DNA of 10,002 nt from Chloroflexota bacterium (GTDB lineage: Bacteria > Chloroflexota > Dehalococcoidia > DSTF01 > RBG-16-68-14): positions 1 to 10,002 of the forward strand of contig JACZTE010000016.1 of assembly GCA_022573935.1 (NCBI GenBank), in the 5' to 3' direction. How positions within the stretch are numbered: the first letter of the stretch is position 1; each line of letters begins with the position of its first letter. Below the pieces are notes generated by a model. It was not told where the DNA came from. It made no database searches and saw only the letters and a program-made list of their open reading frames with translations. Below, one piece after another: positions 8,401 to 10,002 of the stretch. The translations under genes and the position numbers were made by a program.

Positions 8401-8932
8401 CATCCCAGGAGAGACGGACGAACACGTCCTGGCCGCGAGCCGTGAACATGTATGTGTCGCGGTTCTCGGGCGTTAACTCGGGGAAGCCGGCGTCGGCCCA
8501 CCGCCTCCAACCTTCACGGACCATCGGATACTTGATGCGGTACGGCCCGTAGACCCGCCGGTGCATGGTCAGCCCCTTCTGGCAGCCGCGCGGGTTCCAG
8601 TGAGCGGTGGCCTTATTGCCGAGAAGGTCTGCATACTTCTGCACGTCGTAGTTCTGCTCGATGCGCGTGACGACGCCGTTGCGCGTGAACGCGCGCAGCC
8701 GGCAGGCGTGGGTATCGTTGGGCGAACAAACGAAGGTGAAGCTATCGTTGTAGGCGTACTGGTCGCGATAGACGGTCTCCCAATCCCGGTTCGGATAGTC
8801 TTCCAGGGGATTGCCGATGGAGACAGGCTGCAGGCGCCGCAGAGCCAGACCCGCTGGGCTGCCCATCATGATGGCAGTAGCTGCCACGCCACCGCTCAGT
8901 TTCAGAAAGGTTCGACGGCTTACCGATCTCAT
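5453..8932 (-). CDS. nxrA: Alpha catalytic subunit: Tat-exported Mo-bisPGD oxidoreductase, NXR/nitrate reductase type
   Basis: The 1159-residue protein starts with a perfect twin-arginine signal (SRRTFLK at 5-11, then a hydrophobic stretch to about 31), so the active site faces outside the membrane. The FS0 iron-sulfur motif is Cys69-x3-Asp73-x3-Cys77 with Cys117 in NPRGCQKG. NarG has His-x3-Cys-x3-Cys plus Cys, so Asp takes the place of one cysteine. Asp277 in NYTWHGDQAP aligns with the molybdenum-ligand Asp of the type II DMSO reductase family (NarG, EbdA). The following stretch, IQCGKNLVENKMPENHF, fits the cofactor-binding domain. The C-terminal dinucleotide-binding domain is visible from about 918, with RHRVHSQWSS and INPEAAKDLGIEDGDYV. 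Length suits NXR and archaeal-type nitrate reductases. The ATG overlaps the preceding stop by four bases and has GGGGGA upstream. Nitrite oxidation is the leading guess; nitrate, chlorate or selenate reduction remain possible. Confidence 0.92.
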   Translation of the reverse strand: MRSVSRRTFLKLSGGVAATAIMMGSPAGLALRRLQPVSIGNPLEDYPNRDWETVYRDQYAYNDSFTFVCSPNDTHACRLRAFTRNGVVTRIEQNYDVQKYADLLGNKATAHWNPRGCQKGLTMHRRVYGPYRIKYPMVREGWRRWADAGFPELTPENRDTYMFTARGQDVFVRLSWDEAYEYIARGMIAIAELYSGEEGVRRLEAEGYQPEMIEEMHGAGTRAFKLRGGMGLLGVIGKYGMYRFSNMLTFLDSHVRGIDPDEALGGRNWSNYTWHGDQAPGHPFVHGLQTSDVDFNDLRTSRLHIQCGKNLVENKMPENHFFNELMERGGKIVTITPEYSPAASKADYWIPIRPGLSDTTIFLGITKILMDRGLYDEPFVKAFTDFPLLVRTDNLKRLRAHELFPGYQLGLSQDGPSFALQGLKQEQYEQLGDYVVFDRGSASLRAITRDDVGERMGQKGIDPALEYKETVRLADGSEVEVMTLWEMYKIHLRDYDLDTVEEICGAPKELVERLANDIATIKPVAIHIGEGINHWFHATLHNRATYLPLMLTGNIGQPGAGCHTWAGNYKAALFQASPWSGPGFKGWVAEDPLQPNLDPEASGSDIKVKSHTKGEEPAYWDHGDQALIVDTPAHGRKIFTGKTHMPTPTKVMWFNNVNIINNAKWAYGIIKNVNPKVDMIIDQDIEMTASGEYSDFILPANSWMEFQSLEVTASCSNPFLQIWGKGGIKPVYDSKDDVTIIAEVAKKLGDLLNDGRLADYWKFALEGRPEVYLQRLLDASTTTKGYKVDDIMAGVYGEPGAALMMFRTYPRIAFYEQTHDNVPFFTDTGRLNAYCDIPEAIEHGENFVVHREGPEATPYLPNVIVSTNPYIRPDNQGITPEMLQEKVLDADLRTVANNKMSWAEVKTTKNPLWEQGFSFYLLTPKTRHRVHSQWSSVDWHAIWDSNFGDPYRQDKRMPGVGDHQVHINPEAAKDLGIEDGDYVYLDANPADRPYLDAKPDDPFFKVARLMLRARYNPAYAYNVLMIKHAPSMATERSVKAHETRADGRAVSEDTGYQASLRYGSHQSLTRDWAMPMHQTDTLFHKSKISPSFMFGGESDNHAINTVPKETLVKISKAEPGGLEGKGVWEPATTGMTPAKESDDMKKYMAGGFVQTEGSS

Positions 8933-9219
8933 GGTCGATCCCCCGTCTGCTGCCGGAGCCCTACTCTCATCTCGTCGACAGCCGCCACGAGGCTCTGAAC
9001 GAACTCTTCACCCTTGAGACGCAGGATGTTGTGCGGCAAGCGGAAGGAGGGACTATGGAACATCCGGAGAATGCGCTCCCCAGTCCAACCCATACGCGCG
9101 TACTCCTCCACAAACGACCACGCCATCTCCGTAAGCGCCTCATCGCCTGGATCCTCGTCCAGCCCTACGCCTACCAACTCCATCGGGTCCTCAGGATCCG
9201 CCAGTTTGGTGGTCATCAT
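8929..9219 (-). CDS. Small unrecognised protein leading the oxidoreductase operon
   Basis: The 96-residue soluble protein has an acidic N-terminus (LADPEDPMELVGVGLDEDPG), then a helical region with WSFVEEYARMGW (34-45), ERILRMFHSPSFRLPHN (48-64) and a helix to about 88. It has no cysteine, signal peptide or membrane segment. Its stop overlaps the alpha-subunit ATG in an ATGA, a strong sign that both are co-translated and that the small protein is part of the system. The ATG at 9219 is followed by another at 9216; GAGGG lies seven bases upstream. Length and position are compatible with a private assembly factor, a signal-peptide-binding partner or a regulator, but I cannot name a family. The compact pattern of aromatic, Gly, Pro and His residues around 42-64 looks like a conserved motif rather than random sequence. 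Confidence 0.75.
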   Translation of the reverse strand: MMTTKLADPEDPMELVGVGLDEDPGDEALTEMAWSFVEEYARMGWTGERILRMFHSPSFRLPHNILRLKGEEFVQSLVAAVDEMRVGLRQQTGDRP

Positions 9220-9259
9220 GCATCAGCCCTCAACGCAGCTTGTCCCCGTGGGAGCCGGG

Positions 9260-9277
9260 CCGGAATTCCCGGAATTC
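9260..9277. repeat. Tandem 9-bp repeat, CCGGAATTC twice
   Basis: CCGGAATTC occurs at 9260-9268 and again at 9269-9277 without a gap. The unit contains the palindrome GAATTC, so the block is both a direct and an inverted repeat. It lies 41-58 bases upstream of the operon's first start codon, where a promoter or operator is expected, and next to the CRP/FNR-like site. Confidence 0.4.
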
Positions 9278-9278
9278 A

Positions 9279-9296
9279 TTGTGCTTAGCATCACAA
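9279..9296. promoter_or_regulatory. CRP/FNR-superfamily-like binding site
   Basis: TTGTG (9279-9283) and CACAA (9292-9296) form a perfect 5-bp inverted repeat. Read as half-sites, TGTGC-N6-TCACA differs from the CRP consensus TGTGA-N6-TCACA at one base. Its centre is 68 bases before the ATG of the first operon gene, a sensible activator position. No clear -10 hexamer is seen downstream, so the match could be chance. Confidence 0.35.
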
Positions 9297-9315
9297 GCCA
9301 TCGATGGTCGAAATA

Positions 9316-9351
9316 GGGCCAAATGGCATGATGTCATGTGCCGTTTGGCCC
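9316..9351. repeat. Long inverted repeat upstream of the operon
   Basis: Arms GGGCCAAATGGCA (9316-9328) and TGCCGTTTGGCCC (9339-9351) pair over 13 positions with a single T·G wobble, around a 10-base loop that is itself palindromic (TGA...TCA). It lies about 97 bases before the operon's first start codon. No U-tract follows on either strand, so an operator or a DNA/RNA structural element is more likely than an intrinsic terminator. Confidence 0.5.
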
Positions 9352-9696
9352 CCAGGCCAGTTAGGCTGTGTTTCTGCAAAAGCAGCCGTCAAGAGAGGGA
9401 CGCAGCGGGGCGTGTAGGGTTGTCGGGGTCGCAGCGATCGGCAACCGTCAGAGGCAGTAAGCGCGCCGAGAGGAGAAGTTCTCGTTGGTGCGACGGCGGT
9501 CTAGAGAATCGACAAGTACGCGGGCCCCTACCCCTCCCGCCGCCGCGCGTACCAGGCCGCGCCGCCGAGGATGAAGGCACACTCCGAATCTTGATCCCTG
9601 CATTGACAGCCGCTCTCTGATAGGGTCACCACACGGTACCCAATCGAGGGCGAAATCAGTGCGCTGCCACAACTCTGCTTGACGCTACGGTGGCGA

Positions 9697-10002
9697 ATGC
9701 AGATAATCAGCGGGAAGCACAGAACTACCAGGAAGGGCGGGCACCCAACGAGGACGAAGTGGCTACTAATCGGCATTGGGCTTCTCGTTGGCGTGGTTAC
9801 CATAGCTGCCATAGCTTGTGACGACGACGATGAGAACGGCGGTGCCGGGGAGCTCACGGTCACCCTGTCAGAGATGGAAGGATCGGGCGTGACTGGGACA
9901 GCCACCCTCACCGAGGATGACGACGGGACCACACGAGTGGTGGTATCGATGGAGGGGCTACCGGAAGGGCCTCACGCCAACCACAGCCACCACGTCACTT
10001 GC
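9697..10002 (+). CDS. Probable lipoprotein with Cu/Zn-SOD- or CHRD-like domain, 3' end outside the window
   Basis: The frame from ATG 9697 is open to the right edge (102 codons). It has a basic N-terminus (residues 1-21), a hydrophobic segment from about 22 (WLLIGIGLLVGVVTIAAIA) and a Cys at 41 that could be lipidated, although Ala rather than Leu is at the -3 position. An acidic Asp/Glu/Gly linker (DDDDENGGAGE) follows. The mature part reads LTVTLSEMEGSGVTGTATL, then VVVSMEGLPEGPHANHSHHVTC. This beta-strand pattern with a Gly-Leu-Pro-x-Gly turn leading to a His cluster is seen in Cu/Zn superoxide dismutase-like and CHRD-type extracellular domains. The His cluster could bind metal. The ribosome binding site is weak; a TTG at 9679 is an alternative start. 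It is transcribed away from the oxidoreductase operon and a functional link is not shown. Confidence 0.7.
   Translation, partial: MQIISGKHRTTRKGGHPTRTKWLLIGIGLLVGVVTIAAIACDDDDENGGAGELTVTLSEMEGSGVTGTATLTEDDDGTTRVVVSMEGLPEGPHANHSHHVTC

Larger units (their letters stand above)
9220..9696. other. Divergent intergenic region, probable control region of the operon
   Basis: This stretch separates the operon's first gene (leftward) from the lipoprotein gene (rightward). It holds a tandem 9-bp repeat, a CRP/FNR-like palindrome and a long inverted repeat, listed separately. A small inverted repeat GGCTG/CAGCC lies at 9364-9387. Positions 9390-9690 show no recognisable gene or RNA. A minus-strand frame ending at 9528 has a protein-like tail (ILGGAAWYARRREG) but otherwise reads as a shadow of the lipoprotein gene. 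Confidence 0.5.

Noticed and set aside
9679..9707. TTGACG-N17-GATAAT, a near-consensus sigma-70 promoter on the plus strand
   Set aside because: The start point would fall after the lipoprotein's only good start codon (9697), and no in-frame start lies downstream before the hydrophobic segment. It is probably coincidental, unless the lipoprotein start is misplaced.
9528..9932. Minus-strand open frame with a protein-like tail (ILGGAAWYARRREG)
   Set aside because: Most of it is antisense to the lipoprotein gene and reads as low-complexity Ser/Pro/Val. The tail alone is too short to call a gene remnant.
1..10002. CRISPR arrays, tRNA or rRNA genes, IS elements
   Set aside because: I looked for regular repeats, cloverleaf-type arms with CCA-like ends and transposase motifs with terminal repeats, and found none.

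Overview
This window of high-GC bacterial DNA is dominated by one leftward (minus-strand) gene cluster. It encodes an exported, membrane-associated molybdenum/iron-sulfur/haem enzyme of the type II DMSO reductase family. Its closest resemblance, from memory, is to the periplasm-facing nitrite oxidoreductase (NXR) / nitrate reductase branch of Nitrospira and anammox bacteria. The host cannot be fixed from the sequence. GC-rich codon use, the lipoprotein with an acidic linker at the right edge, and the style of the genes suggest a Chloroflexota (Thermomicrobia-like) or similar deep-branching aerobe, but this is only an impression.

Layout. (1) Positions 2-736, plus strand: the 3' part of an unrecognised, highly charged protein that enters from outside the window. 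(2) Positions 737-1358: gene-poor, with a broken OmpR-type response regulator (N-terminal receiver fragment only) and two inverted repeats. (3) Positions 9219 down to 1359, minus strand, a tightly packed operon in transcription order: 96-aa conserved-looking small protein; alpha catalytic subunit (1159 aa, Tat signal); beta iron-sulfur subunit; TorD/NarJ-type chaperone; gamma haem-b subunit of the ethylbenzene-dehydrogenase type; a polytopic membrane protein of about 10 helices. Junctions are a 4-bp ATGA overlap, 39 bp, 16 bp, a 20-bp overlap and 3 bp, so a single transcript with translational coupling is very likely. (4) Positions 9220-9696: a divergent intergenic region with a strong inverted repeat, a CRP/FNR-like palindrome and a tandem 9-bp repeat. 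(5) Positions 9697-10002, plus strand: the start of a probable lipoprotein with a His-rich Cu/Zn-SOD- or CHRD-like domain, cut by the window end.

How it fits together. The alpha subunit carries the twin-arginine signal and should fold with the beta subunit in the cytoplasm with help from the chaperone. The pair would then be exported together, because beta has no signal of its own. Outside, electrons would pass between Mo-bisPGD in alpha, the Fe-S chain (FS0 in alpha, four clusters in beta) and the haem b of gamma. Gamma has a C-terminal transmembrane anchor. There is no NarI-type dihaem cytochrome b in the window. The final membrane protein has only one pair of adjacent histidines, so it is not a NarI substitute and is the least explained part of the system. 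Whether the enzyme works as a nitrite oxidase, a nitrate reductase or on another oxyanion cannot be decided from sequence alone.
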